Part shown: positions 25,824-34,085 of the stretch, in pieces
Numbering within the stretch: the stretch's first letter is position 1
Layout of the letters: each line of letters starts with the position of its first letter
From: Brotonthovivens ammoniilytica
GTDB lineage: Bacteria; Bacillota; Clostridia; Lachnospirales; Lachnospiraceae
DNA: 64,000 bases
Direction of reading: 5' to 3'
Assembly (NCBI RefSeq): GCF_025566885.1
Contig: NZ_JAOQJQ010000003.1
Location: 248,001-312,000, forward strand
Made by a program: the position numbers and the translations under genes
The notes under the pieces: model-generated
What the model was told of the DNA's origin: nothing
What the model saw: the letters and a program-made list of their open reading frames with translations, nothing else
The model's database searches: none

Positions 25824-26912
25824 ATGCTGACAGATTTTGATCTGACAAAAATAACAGAGCCGCTGCTTTTGTGGTATGAGCAGAATAAAAGGTCTCTGCC
25901 CTGGAGAGATGAGGTTTCTCCCTATCGGGTATGGATATCTGAAATTATGCTGCAGCAGACAAGGGTGGAGGCGGTAAAACCGTATTTTGCCCGGTTTACG
26001 ATAAGCTTGCCGGATATAAAAGCGCTGGCAGAGTGCGAAGAGGAACGTCTGCTGAAGCTTTGGGAAGGTCTTGGATACTATAACCGTGTCAGAAATATGC
26101 AGACTGCCGCCAGGACGGTAATGGAAGCGTTTGGCGGAGAGCTTCCGGCGGATTATGAGAAACTGCTGACCTTAAAAGGAATCGGACACTATACGGCGGG
26201 AGCTATTGCGTCTATTGCCTATGGGATACCGGTTCCGGCAGTGGATGGAAATGTGCTGCGCATTTTGATGCGCCTGACAGAAGATGATTCCGATATTATG
26301 AAACAGTCAGTAAAAACTAAAGTGGAGCAGGAGCTTCTTAAGATCATGCCAAAGGGGCGGGCAGGAGCCTTTAATCAGGCTCTGATGGAGCTTGGCGCTA
26401 CTGTGTGCGTGCCAAACGGGGCGCCAAAATGCGGAGAATGTCCATGGAAGGAGTTCTGCCTTGCAAATCAGCATCAAACATGGGACAGGCTTCCGGTAAA
26501 GACAAAAGCAAAAGCCAGAAGAATCGAAGATAAAACGGTTCTGGTGATTCGTGATGGTGAGCGGGTGGTGCTGAACAAGCGGGGAAAACGGGGGCTTCTT
26601 GCGGGGTTATATGAGTTTCCAAACAGGGAAGGGCATCTGTCTGCCCGGGAAGCCCTTAACTGTGTGCAGGAAATGAATCTGCATCCTATGAGGATTCAGC
26701 AGCTAGAGGAAGCCGTGCATATTTTTTCCCATGTAGAATGGCATATGACTGGTTATATGATACAGGTGGATACATTGACAAGAGAAAAAGCCGGACTTTT
26801 ATTTGCAGAAACTGCAGAGGCGGAGCAGAAATATGCAATTCCCGCGGCTTTCGGAGCTTATACGAAATATATGAATCTCCGTCTTGGAAATGAAAAGTTT
26901 CAGGAGCAGTGA
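25824..26912 (+). CDS. mutY: A/G-specific adenine glycosylase
   Basis: This 362-residue base-excision enzyme removes adenine opposite 8-oxoguanine. Visible elements are the catalytic-helix segment SEIMLQQTRVEAV, the helix-hairpin-helix LKGIGHYTAGAIASIAYG, the catalytic Asp in PAVDGNVLRI, and the 4Fe-4S cluster CVPNGAPKCGECPWKEFC. The C-terminal Nudix-like domain (about 230-350) recognises 8-oxoG. ATG 25824 follows CAGGAGAAAA. It is the last gene of the aminotransferase-sfsA-mutY run. Confidence 0.93.
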   Translation: MLTDFDLTKITEPLLLWYEQNKRSLPWRDEVSPYRVWISEIMLQQTRVEAVKPYFARFTISLPDIKALAECEEERLLKLWEGLGYYNRVRNMQTAARTVMEAFGGELPADYEKLLTLKGIGHYTAGAIASIAYGIPVPAVDGNVLRILMRLTEDDSDIMKQSVKTKVEQELLKIMPKGRAGAFNQALMELGATVCVPNGAPKCGECPWKEFCLANQHQTWDRLPVKTKAKARRIEDKTVLVIRDGERVVLNKRGKRGLLAGLYEFPNREGHLSAREALNCVQEMNLHPMRIQQLEEAVHIFSHVEWHMTGYMIQVDTLTREKAGLLFAETAEAEQKYAIPAAFGAYTKYMNLRLGNEKFQEQ

Positions 26913-27000
26913 GGGCAGATCAGGAGAATATTTTAAGTTTGTGAAAGATATTGAAAAAGCAGGAAGGGTTACAGAAAGTTATGCCCAAAGACAAAGAGGA

Positions 27001-27022
27001 AGCCGGTGTGGTGGCACCGGCT
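27001..27022 (+). terminator. Terminator-like hairpin after mutY
   Basis: AGCCGGTG and CACCGGCT form an 8-bp stem with a 6-base loop but only a short T-rich tail. The rest of the 339-base gap holds an AAGTTAA/TTAACTT palindrome near 27064-27081 and the promoter of the next operon. Confidence 0.5.
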
Positions 27023-27183
27023 ATTTACATGAAAAAGATTTATGAAAAGAAATTGTCACTGCTAAGTTAATTTCTTAACTTGAGATAAGTATAAAATTAA
27101 AATGTGTCAATCGTATGTTGAATATATGTTTATTTAGTAAATAAAATATGAACAGTTTATGAACGATAAAATTTTTAAAATAA

Positions 27184-27213
27184 TTGATGAAAATTAGTAT
27201 TTAAGTGTATAAT
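27184..27213 (+). promoter_or_regulatory. Promoter of the glycosyltransferase/ABC-F operon
   Basis: TTGATG (27184-27189) and a perfect TATAAT (27208-27213) are separated by 18 bp, about 38 bases before the start codon. Confidence 0.6.
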
Positions 27214-27251
27214 GGGACGTAAGATGAAAAAAACAGAGTGAGGAATGTTTT

Positions 27252-28268
27252 ATGAAACTGCTTACTGTAACGGTTCCCTGTTATAATTCACAGGATTATA
27301 TGGAAAGATGTATTGATTCTCTGCTTCCGGGAGGCGAGGATGTGGAGATCATTATTATAGATGACGGTTCTACAGACCGGACAGGAGAGATCGCTGACAC
27401 ATATGCGAAAAACTATCCTGACATTGTCAGAGTGATCCATCAGGAAAACGGAGGCCATGGAGCAGGCCTGAATGCCGGGATAAACCATGCTGCAGGTCTG
27501 TACTTTAAGGTGGTTGACAGTGATGACTGGGTTGATCTTGATGCCTATCAGAAAATTCTTCTGACCCTTAGAAATTTGTGCAGCGGCGGCTGTATGCTGG
27601 ATATGATGATCAGCAATTTTGTTTATGAAAAGATAGGAGCCAAGCATAAAAAGACTGTGCGCTATACAAATATTCTGCCCCAGAATCAGTTATTTGGCTG
27701 GGCAGAAACAAAGAATTTTAACACAGGTAAATATATTCTGATGCATTCAGTAATTTACCGGACACAGCTGCTTCGGGACTGTCATCTGGTACTGCCAAGG
27801 CATACATTTTATGTGGATAATCTGTTTGTCTATGTGCCCCTTCCATATGTAAAGACCATGTATTATCTGAATGTGGATTTTTACCGCTATTACATAGGCA
27901 GAGAAGATCAGTCAGTCAATGAATCGGTGATGATTAAACGCATTGATCAGCAGATCAAGGTTAATAAAATGATGATTGACGCATGTGATCTGTACAAGCT
28001 GACAGACCGCCATCTGCGCAATTATATGATGAATTATCTTGAGATTATCACTGTGATTTCCACAATTATGCTGATAAAATCGGGTACGAAAGAAAATCTG
28101 GAAAAGAAGCGGGAGCTTTGGACTTATTTAAAAGGGCGTGATATACGCCTGTTTCATAAGCTGCGCAACCGGATTATGGGACAGATTGTGCATCTGCCAG
28201 GGAAAGGCGGCAGGCAGATCTCACTGACAATTTATAAAATTTCACAGAAGGTAATTGGATTTAACTAG
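27252..28268 (+). CDS. Family 2 glycosyltransferase
   Basis: This 338-residue protein has a GT-A fold N-terminal domain: VTVPCYNSQDYMERCIDSLL, then IIIIDDGSTDRT, NGGHGAGLNAGI and the metal-binding VVDSDDWVD. The C-terminal third is helical and basic, without an obvious membrane span. GT2 enzymes of this kind transfer sugars onto cell-surface glycans or teichoic-acid-like polymers; donor and acceptor are unknown. The stop codon is three bases before the next ABC-F gene, so the two share a transcript. Confidence 0.85.
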   Translation: MKLLTVTVPCYNSQDYMERCIDSLLPGGEDVEIIIIDDGSTDRTGEIADTYAKNYPDIVRVIHQENGGHGAGLNAGINHAAGLYFKVVDSDDWVDLDAYQKILLTLRNLCSGGCMLDMMISNFVYEKIGAKHKKTVRYTNILPQNQLFGWAETKNFNTGKYILMHSVIYRTQLLRDCHLVLPRHTFYVDNLFVYVPLPYVKTMYYLNVDFYRYYIGREDQSVNESVMIKRIDQQIKVNKMMIDACDLYKLTDRHLRNYMMNYLEIITVISTIMLIKSGTKENLEKKRELWTYLKGRDIRLFHKLRNRIMGQIVHLPGKGGRQISLTIYKISQKVIGFN

Positions 28269-28271
28269 ATT

Positions 28272-29825
28272 ATGAGCATTTTAAATGTTGAACATCTGAC
28301 CCATGGATTTGGGGACAGAGCGATTTTTGAGGACGTTTCCTTCCGGCTGTTAAAAGGAGAACACATTGGCCTTATAGGAGCCAACGGAGAAGGAAAGTCC
28401 ACATTTATGAATATTATTACCGGCAGATTGATGCCGGATGAAGGAAAAATTGAATGGGCAAAAAATGTCCGCGTTGGCTACCTTGACCAGCATACAGTAC
28501 TTCAAAAAGGAATGACAATCCGGGATGTACTGTCCTCGGCGTTTGATTTCCTGTATGAGATGGAAGAGGAAATGAACAAAATATACGAAAAGCTGGGGGA
28601 AGCAGACCCAGAGCAGATGACTGTCTGGATGGAAGAGGCAGGGACGCTGCAGGACCTTCTGACCATGCATGATTTTTATATGATTGATGCCAAGGTTGAG
28701 GAGGTTGCAAGAGCTCTGGGACTTCTTGATCTGTCTTTGGACCGGGATGTAACGGACCTCAGCGGCGGCCAGAGAACAAAGGTGCTGCTTGGGAAGCTTT
28801 TACTGGAAAAGCCGGATATCCTGCTGTTGGACGAGCCCACAAACTATCTGGATACAGAGCATATTGAGTGGCTGAAACGTTATCTGAATGATTATGAAAA
28901 TGCATTTATTCTGATATCCCATGATATTCCTTTTTTAAACAGTGTGATCAATCTGATCTATCATATGGAAAACCGGGCTTTAGACAGGTATGTGGGAGAT
29001 TATGATAAATTCCAGGAAGTACATGCCGCAAAAAAGGCTCAGCTTGAGGCGGCCTATAACAGACAGCAGAAGGAAATTGCTGATTTGAAGGATTTTGTGG
29101 CACGGAATAAAGCCAGAGTTGCAACCAGAAATATGGCTATGTCACGGCAGAAAAAGCTGGACAAGATGGATGTCATTGAGCTGGCAGCAGAGCGTCCCAA
29201 GCCGGAATTTCACTTTAAAGAAGCACGTACGCCGGGACGCTATATTGTTCAGACAAAGGAGCTGGTGATTGGATATGAGGAACCTTTGTCAAAACCTTTG
29301 AATCTTGAGATGGAACGGGGAATGAAAATTGCATTAACCGGCTCTAATGGTATCGGAAAAACGACATTGTTAAAGAGTATTCTTGGATTTATTCCGGCTC
29401 TGGAGGGAGAGATTTTTCTGGGGGATTATCTGGAGATTGGATATTTTGAACAGGAAATGAGCCAGGACGCGGATACAACCTGCATTGAGGAAATCTGGAA
29501 GGAGTTTCCGGGATATTCTCAGTATGAAGTTCGCAGCGCTCTTGCAAAATGCGGCTTAACAACCAAGCATATTGAAAGTAAAGTAAGAGTATTAAGCGGC
29601 GGCGAGCAGGCAAAGGTTAGATTATGTAAACTTATAAACAGGGCCAGTAATCTGCTGGTTTTGGATGAACCTACAAATCATCTGGATGTGGATGCAAAGG
29701 AAGAGCTGAAACGGGCATTAAAAGCATATAAGGGCAGTATTTTGATGGTCTGCCATGAACCGGATTTTTACGAAGACTGGGCAGATGCTGTCTGGGACTG
29801 CACAGTGTGGACCACAAAACTGTAA
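28272..29825 (+). CDS. ABC-F family ATPase, YbiT-like
   Basis: The 517-residue protein has two ATP-binding cassettes with no membrane domain. The first has GANGEGKST, LSGGQRTK and LLLDEPTNYLD; the second has GSNGIGKTT, LSGGEQAK and LVLDEPTNHLD. A helical linker lies between (about 245-300). The length and the absence of a C-terminal extension resemble the YbiT subgroup of translation-associated ABC-F proteins. There is no good ribosome site at ATG 28272; it is probably coupled to the glycosyltransferase gene whose stop lies three bases upstream. It differs clearly from the Uup-like paralogue at 13 kb. Confidence 0.85.
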   Translation: MSILNVEHLTHGFGDRAIFEDVSFRLLKGEHIGLIGANGEGKSTFMNIITGRLMPDEGKIEWAKNVRVGYLDQHTVLQKGMTIRDVLSSAFDFLYEMEEEMNKIYEKLGEADPEQMTVWMEEAGTLQDLLTMHDFYMIDAKVEEVARALGLLDLSLDRDVTDLSGGQRTKVLLGKLLLEKPDILLLDEPTNYLDTEHIEWLKRYLNDYENAFILISHDIPFLNSVINLIYHMENRALDRYVGDYDKFQEVHAAKKAQLEAAYNRQQKEIADLKDFVARNKARVATRNMAMSRQKKLDKMDVIELAAERPKPEFHFKEARTPGRYIVQTKELVIGYEEPLSKPLNLEMERGMKIALTGSNGIGKTTLLKSILGFIPALEGEIFLGDYLEIGYFEQEMSQDADTTCIEEIWKEFPGYSQYEVRSALAKCGLTTKHIESKVRVLSGGEQAKVRLCKLINRASNLLVLDEPTNHLDVDAKEELKRALKAYKGSILMVCHEPDFYEDWADAVWDCTVWTTKL

Positions 29826-29833
29826 GGTGAAAT

Positions 29834-29884
29834 GAGACCTGACACAGATTATTCCAAAAGGAATGATCTATGGACAGGCCTCTT
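29834..29884 (+). terminator. Terminator after the second ABC-F gene
   Basis: Two stacked stems, GAGACCTG with CAGGCCTC and GATTATTCC with GGAATGATC, enclose an AAAA loop and end in a short T-run. Confidence 0.55.
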
Positions 29885-29996
29885 TCGCTGTTATGATAAA
29901 TCAGGTGCTGATGCCTGAGAAAACGAAATTTTAAAATTGTAATGTATCAGTTTAGAGACTATTGGACTGTAAATTTTAAAAAATTTCTGATTTGTT

Positions 29997-30021
29997 GTCA
30001 CAAATAAAGGGTTCCATACGT
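29997..30021 (+). promoter_or_regulatory. ECF-type promoter of sigma cassette 1
   Basis: GTCACAAA (29997-30004), exactly 14 bases, then CGT (30019-30021), followed by TCTTGTATG. The same boxes with the same N14 spacing occur at 31341 and 33605. This is the expected form of a group-4 sigma promoter and suggests autoregulation. Confidence 0.65.
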
Positions 30022-30044
30022 TCTTGTATGGTAGAAGGAGGAAA

Positions 30045-30590
30045 ATGATACTATTTTATACAGTTCCACTGGAAACTGAAGCTGAGAAAACAAAGTTTGA
30101 ACTTATATATGAAAAATATCACAAATTAATGCTGTATGTTGCCATGGAGATGCTGAATAATCAAATGGCAGCGGAGGATGCGGTACACAGCGCTTTTTTA
30201 AAGCTGCTCCATCATTTAGATCAGGTGGAGGAAATCAGCGGAAATAAGACGAAACGGTTTGTACTGACGATAACGGAAAGAACTGTTATTGATATGATGA
30301 GAAGGAATAAAAGAGAAAGGAAAATTTCTCTGGATGAGGTAGAGGACTGGCAGATGCCTGGCAAATTTCAGGAGAGCTATTATGAGCTGCCGGAGGAAAA
30401 CCGGGTGATCACTGCTATTAAAAATATGCCGAAGCTGTATCAAGATATTTTTCTTCTTAAGTACAGCAGTGGTTATGAAAACTGTGAAATTTCAAAGATA
30501 TTGGATATTTCTGAGGATTCGGTCCGGAAACGTATTTCCAGAGGAAAAATAAAATTGGAAAAAATATTAAATGGAGAGGGAGTTTTATGA
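30045..30590 (+). CDS. ECF-type sigma factor, cassette 1
   Basis: 181 residues from ATG 30045 just after AAGGAGG; the in-frame TTG at 30024 is unlikely because the paralogue at 32256 starts at the same residue. Sigma region 2 covers about 15-75 (YEKYHKLMLYVAMEMLNNQMAAEDAVHSAFLKLL) and region 4 about 125-175 (YQDIFLLKYSSGYENCEISKILDISEDSVRKRISRGKIKL). It shares a four-base ATGA overlap with the DUF4367 gene. The operon promoter has the GTCACAAA-N14-CGT motif, so the factor probably drives its own cassette and perhaps the second one. Confidence 0.85.
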   Translation: MILFYTVPLETEAEKTKFELIYEKYHKLMLYVAMEMLNNQMAAEDAVHSAFLKLLHHLDQVEEISGNKTKRFVLTITERTVIDMMRRNKRERKISLDEVEDWQMPGKFQESYYELPEENRVITAIKNMPKLYQDIFLLKYSSGYENCEISKILDISEDSVRKRISRGKIKLEKILNGEGVL

Positions 30591-31282
30591 GAATAGAAGT
30601 TACCGACGAGCTGCTTTATAAATATGTGCCAAAAGCAGATCAGGAGCTTTTAGATGAAATGCCGGAACAGCCGGATCTTAACTTTACACCCGGCATTCAA
30701 TTTCAGAAAAGAATGAATAAGCTGAAAAGGCAGAGCAGACATCCAGGGAGACATTTTCATTATATGTCTGCAGGCAGACGGATTGCAATGATTATACTTC
30801 TTTTGTTTGCCATCAGCACAGCTCTTTCCGCTGGCGTGAAGGCAGCTATTAATTTCAGAATGAAAATAGTGGAGACAAAAAAGAATGAAAAATATGTAGA
30901 GGAGGAATATTCTATAGACGGAACCGGGTACGGTAGTCTTAAAAAATTCTCCTATATACCGTCCGGATATTTGATGGAACATGAAGAACTGTCGGATAAT
31001 AGTTATTCCGGAGAATATGAAAATGGCGAAGGTTCCCTGCTTGTGTTTCAGCAGACTATTTTAGAAGACGGGGCGGTGACCGCCAGGGATGCGGAATTTT
31101 CAGAGTCTCATTATGCACAGGTGAGGGGAAACGATGTTCTGATTGGGACCACCCCGGATGGGTGGAAAGAATGTTTCTGGGTAGAAGAAGATATCTGGTG
31201 TGTGCTTCTGGCAGAAGATCTGCCGGAAGAAGAGCTGATAAAAATAATAGAAGAAATGGCAGAAAGCAGAAAAGAGGCTTAA
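30587..31282 (+). CDS. DUF4367 membrane protein, probable anti-sigma factor 1
   Basis: The 231-residue protein has a cytoplasmic N-terminus (about 1-63), one transmembrane helix (about 64-85, RIAMIILLLFAISTALSAGV) and an extracytoplasmic DUF4367-type domain (about 110-230, YIPSGYLMEH to GWKECFWVEEDIWCVLLAEDLPEEELIKI). Inside-outside topology and translational coupling to the sigma gene indicate an anti-sigma factor that senses an envelope signal. The paralogue at 32803 is similar along its whole length. Confidence 0.75.
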   Translation: MRIEVTDELLYKYVPKADQELLDEMPEQPDLNFTPGIQFQKRMNKLKRQSRHPGRHFHYMSAGRRIAMIILLLFAISTALSAGVKAAINFRMKIVETKKNEKYVEEEYSIDGTGYGSLKKFSYIPSGYLMEHEELSDNSYSGEYENGEGSLLVFQQTILEDGAVTARDAEFSESHYAQVRGNDVLIGTTPDGWKECFWVEEDIWCVLLAEDLPEEELIKIIEEMAESRKEA

Positions 31283-31340
31283 GTTGTCTATTTCGTACAG
31301 ATTAAGCAGAAAAAGAAATTAAAACTTGTCTAATTTTTTG

Positions 31341-31365
31341 GTCACAAAAGGGCATAGTTGAACGT
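31341..31365 (+). promoter_or_regulatory. ECF-type promoter of secreted protein gene 1
   Basis: GTCACAAA (31341-31348), N14, CGT (31363-31365), then TATAGTATG. It matches the sigma cassette 1 promoter and gives the small secreted gene its own ECF-type start. Confidence 0.65.
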
Positions 31366-31392
31366 TATAGTATGTTGGAGGAGGTGAAAGAC

Positions 31393-31785
31393 ATGAAAAA
31401 AATTATTTCTGTTATCATTCTGTGTGTGACGGTGCTGGCACTGGCTGTTATGCCTGCCATGGCTTCGGAGTCTCAGATCAGTCCGGCCAGTACACAGAAT
31501 GTACATTGCGGACTGACCATCAGTGGATTAAAAGCAACGTCAACCTGCAGTGTCATTGTAAGCGGAGCAGAAAAAACAACTGCAACGCTGTATCTGGAGA
31601 AGTACAAAAGCGGAAAGTGGAAAGTAATGCAGAGTGCTTCAAAAACCACCGGCAATAATACGTTATCTATTAAGAAATCAAGGCTGATTGTGTCCGGGAA
31701 GTTTCGTGCGAAGGTAAAAGTTACAACCGTGAAAAACGGTAAAAAAGAAACACATACATATTATAGTGCTGTAAAGAGCCGTTAG
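31393..31785 (+). CDS. Small secreted protein of unknown function, paralogue 1
   Basis: 130 residues from ATG 31393 behind GGAGGAGGTG. A signal peptide (MKKIISVIILCVTVLALAVMPAMA) precedes a mature part of about 105 residues predicted to be mostly beta: two cysteines 14 residues apart (HCGLTISGLKATSTC), a W-containing YLEKYKSGKWKVMQS stretch and FRAKVKVTT. The layout resembles a small beta-sandwich. Its paralogue at 33657 has the same order, so the family is tied to these sigma cassettes. No named family is recognised with confidence. Confidence 0.7.
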   Translation: MKKIISVIILCVTVLALAVMPAMASESQISPASTQNVHCGLTISGLKATSTCSVIVSGAEKTTATLYLEKYKSGKWKVMQSASKTTGNNTLSIKKSRLIVSGKFRAKVKVTTVKNGKKETHTYYSAVKSR

Positions 31786-32255
31786 GTATGTATGTGCGGG
31801 GATACAGGTAAAATGTTGAGAGTACTGTATCATGGAAAAGCGCTGTAAAGACAGGCATATCTGACGCAGGAAAAGCTGACGGCTGGTATTAACTTGGGGA
31901 AGGGATAGCGGCTTTGGGCTGAAATGAAAGTGGGGACTTTCACGGCATCAGATACAGCAGACACGGGGCTATAAAGGTAATGTATTAGGAAACGTAAAAG
32001 AGTATTTAAGTGCAGACTGTAAGCTTACATATAGGCATTATAAATGGAACCGGAGCAGTTGCATGGGGCATGTATGTTGAACTGTCAGTCTGGACTGAAT
32101 TATTCTTTGCAGAAGCTGAAAAGTTGCGGCGATGTATGATCAAAAGATTGTATGTGGCCGTTTTTTTTGATATGTGGTATTATAAAAGTAAATTATAAGT
32201 GACAGGGTGCAGAGGTGAAAGCGGATTGCATTTATTGTGTAAAAGGGGAAAACAA
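31786..32255. other. 470-base gap without a recognised gene
   Basis: Between the two sigma cassettes there is no convincing reading frame. A perfect GAAAGT-GGGG-ACTTTC hairpin lies near 31926-31941. A 62-codon frame (32010-32198) has no ribosome site or family match. The GTCACAAA-N14-CGT promoter seen for the other cassette members was not found here, so the second sigma gene must use a different promoter. Confidence 0.5.
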
Positions 32256-32801
32256 ATGCTTATATTTTATGCGGCAATACTGGAAACAGAGTCTGAAAAA
32301 ACGGAGATGGAACGTTTATATGAAAAGTACCACAGGCTCATGCTCTATACGGCGGTGAAGATGTTGAAGGAGCAGATGGCGGCAGAGGATGCGGTACACA
32401 GTTCTTTTTTGAAAATTATCAGGCATCTGGACAAAATTAGAAGTATGGATGATTATTGCAAAAAAAGGTTTGTATTAACAATTACGGAACATACGGCGGT
32501 AGATATGCTCAGAAAGAAGAAAAAAGAGAGTTTCGTATCCTTTGATGAGATGGAGGACTGGAAGGTGCCGTCAGGGGGAACTGTAGATTTCTATGAATTG
32601 CCTGAGGAGAATCAGATTATTCTTGCAATAAAAAATATGCCTCTTTTGTACCGGGATATATTTTTGCTGAAATACAGCAGCGGATATGAAAACAGAGAAA
32701 TTGCCTCTATATTTGGAATTACAGAAGAATCTGTACGGAAACGTATTTCCCGGGGGAAGAAAAAACTGGAGGAAATATTGAATAAAGAGGGGGTGCTGTA
32801 A
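32256..32801 (+). CDS. ECF-type sigma factor, cassette 2
   Basis: 181 residues from ATG 32256, eight bases after AAAGGGGAA. It is paralogous to the sigma factor at 30045: region 2 LYEKYHRLMLYTAVKMLKEQMAAEDAVHSSFLKI and region 4 YRDIFLLKYSSGYENREIASIFGITEESVRKRISRGKKKL. The gene is followed at one base by its DUF4367 partner, then by a secreted protein, the RHS protein and the ankyrin lipoproteins, so this factor may control the toxin-like operon. Confidence 0.85.
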   Translation: MLIFYAAILETESEKTEMERLYEKYHRLMLYTAVKMLKEQMAAEDAVHSSFLKIIRHLDKIRSMDDYCKKRFVLTITEHTAVDMLRKKKKESFVSFDEMEDWKVPSGGTVDFYELPEENQIILAIKNMPLLYRDIFLLKYSSGYENREIASIFGITEESVRKRISRGKKKLEEILNKEGVL

Positions 32802-32802
32802 G

Positions 32803-33477
32803 ATGAAAGTAAATGATGAGTTATTGTATCACTATGTACCGTTAGCCGATCAAGAACTTTTAAATGAAATTTTGGATCAGCCGGATCCCGGTTTTCTTCC
32901 CAGCAGAAGTTTTCGAAAAAAAATGAAAAAATTACTCCGTCAGAGCAGATATCCGAAACTGCATTTTCAATATATGTCCGCTGGGCGCAGGGTGGCAATG
33001 ATTGTGCTGCTGTTGTTTGCCGTAAGTGCTGCATTATCTGTGGGAGTAAAGGCGGCCATTAACTTTAGACTAAAATTAATAGAACATAAAGAATACGAGG
33101 ATTATGTGGAGGATCGTTATTCTGTGGAAGGAAACGGTGGGGGGGTTTTTAAACAGTTTTTGTATCTGCCCGGGGGATATGAGTTAAAGGATGAAGACTA
33201 CAGTGAAGACTCATACAGCGGAGAATTTGCGAATCAGGAAGGGATGCAGATTATATTTATGCAGGTAAAAATGTCCGACAATATAACAACTGCCAGAGAC
33301 AACGAATTTGTAGAGTCGCACACTGTTTTGATTCGGGGAAATGAGGTTTTAATTGGAGTTACCGAAGACGGATGGCATGAGTGTTTCTGGACAGAACGTG
33401 ATATATGGAATGTTATATATGCGGAGTCATTGTCAGAAGAAGAGATCATAAAAATGATCAATGAAATGAAAGAGTAA
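32803..33477 (+). CDS. DUF4367 membrane protein, probable anti-sigma factor 2
   Basis: This 224-residue paralogue of the protein at 30587 has the same topology: an N-terminal cytoplasmic part beginning KVNDELLYHYVPLADQELLNE, a transmembrane helix at about 63-82, and a DUF4367-like outer domain ending CFWTERDIWNVIYAESLSEEEIIKMI. The DNA between the two partners has diverged, so the duplication is not recent. Confidence 0.75.
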   Translation: MKVNDELLYHYVPLADQELLNEILDQPDPGFLPSRSFRKKMKKLLRQSRYPKLHFQYMSAGRRVAMIVLLLFAVSAALSVGVKAAINFRLKLIEHKEYEDYVEDRYSVEGNGGGVFKQFLYLPGGYELKDEDYSEDSYSGEFANQEGMQIIFMQVKMSDNITTARDNEFVESHTVLIRGNEVLIGVTEDGWHECFWTERDIWNVIYAESLSEEEIIKMINEMKE

Positions 33478-33604
33478 AGGGAAGCGCTGGGGATTTTTAA
33501 AGTACGTGGAGAGTCTGGGTAATCAAAAGGAAGCTGTGGGCTTTTGATTAATGGGAATTGGTTAATAGTTACAAAAAAATAAAATAAAATTGTGCACTAT
33601 TTTT

Positions 33605-33629
33605 GTCACAAATTGAAATAACTTTTCGT
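33605..33629 (+). promoter_or_regulatory. ECF-type promoter of secreted protein gene 2 and the RHS operon
   Basis: GTCACAAA (33605-33612), N14, CGT (33627-33629), then GTTTTGTATG. It has the same boxes and spacing as the promoters at 29997 and 31341. It lies upstream of secreted gene 2, which is only 30 bases before the RHS gene. Confidence 0.65.
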
Positions 33630-33656
33630 GTTTTGTATGTATAGGAGGTGAATGAA

Positions 33657-34055
33657 ATGCGGAAGGTTATTTCTTTTTTATTAGTTTGTGTGACCGTATT
33701 TTTGCTGGTAACAATGTCTGCAATGGCAGCCGGCAGTGGTAAAAATAGTATTTCTGCCAGATTAAACAGTACAACATGCAGTTTAAAGATCAGTGGAATG
33801 ACCGCTGAGTCCAGTTGTAATGTAATACTTCGAGGAACAGATAAGGCGACTGTTACACTATCTTTGCAGAAGTATAAAAACGGAAAATGGACGGTGGTTC
33901 AAAGCACAACGAAATCAACAACAGGAGCGCGTTTGAGTTTTTCCAGGAAAAAGCTGATTACAGCAGGAAAATTCAGGGCAAAAGCTGTTGTTACTGCAAT
34001 CAGGGGAAATACCAGAGAAACTAAAAACTATTACAGTTCTATTGTAACAAAGTAG
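33657..34055 (+). CDS. Small secreted protein of unknown function, paralogue 2
   Basis: 132 residues from ATG 33657, six bases after AGGAGGTGA. The signal peptide is MRKVISFLLVCVTVFLLVTM. The mature part matches paralogue 1 in order: cysteine pair (TCSLKISGMTAESSC), LQKYKNGKWTVVQS and FRAKAVVTA. Immediate linkage to the RHS gene suggests it is secreted with or alongside that protein. Confidence 0.7.
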   Translation: MRKVISFLLVCVTVFLLVTMSAMAAGSGKNSISARLNSTTCSLKISGMTAESSCNVILRGTDKATVTLSLQKYKNGKWTVVQSTTKSTTGARLSFSRKKLITAGKFRAKAVVTAIRGNTRETKNYYSSIVTK

Positions 34056-34085
34056 ATTAGACAACAGAAAGTGACAGGTATGATT

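Noticed and set aside
32010..32198. A 62-codon frame in the gap between the sigma cassettes
   Set aside because: No ribosome site, no family resemblance and unusual composition; not supported as a gene.
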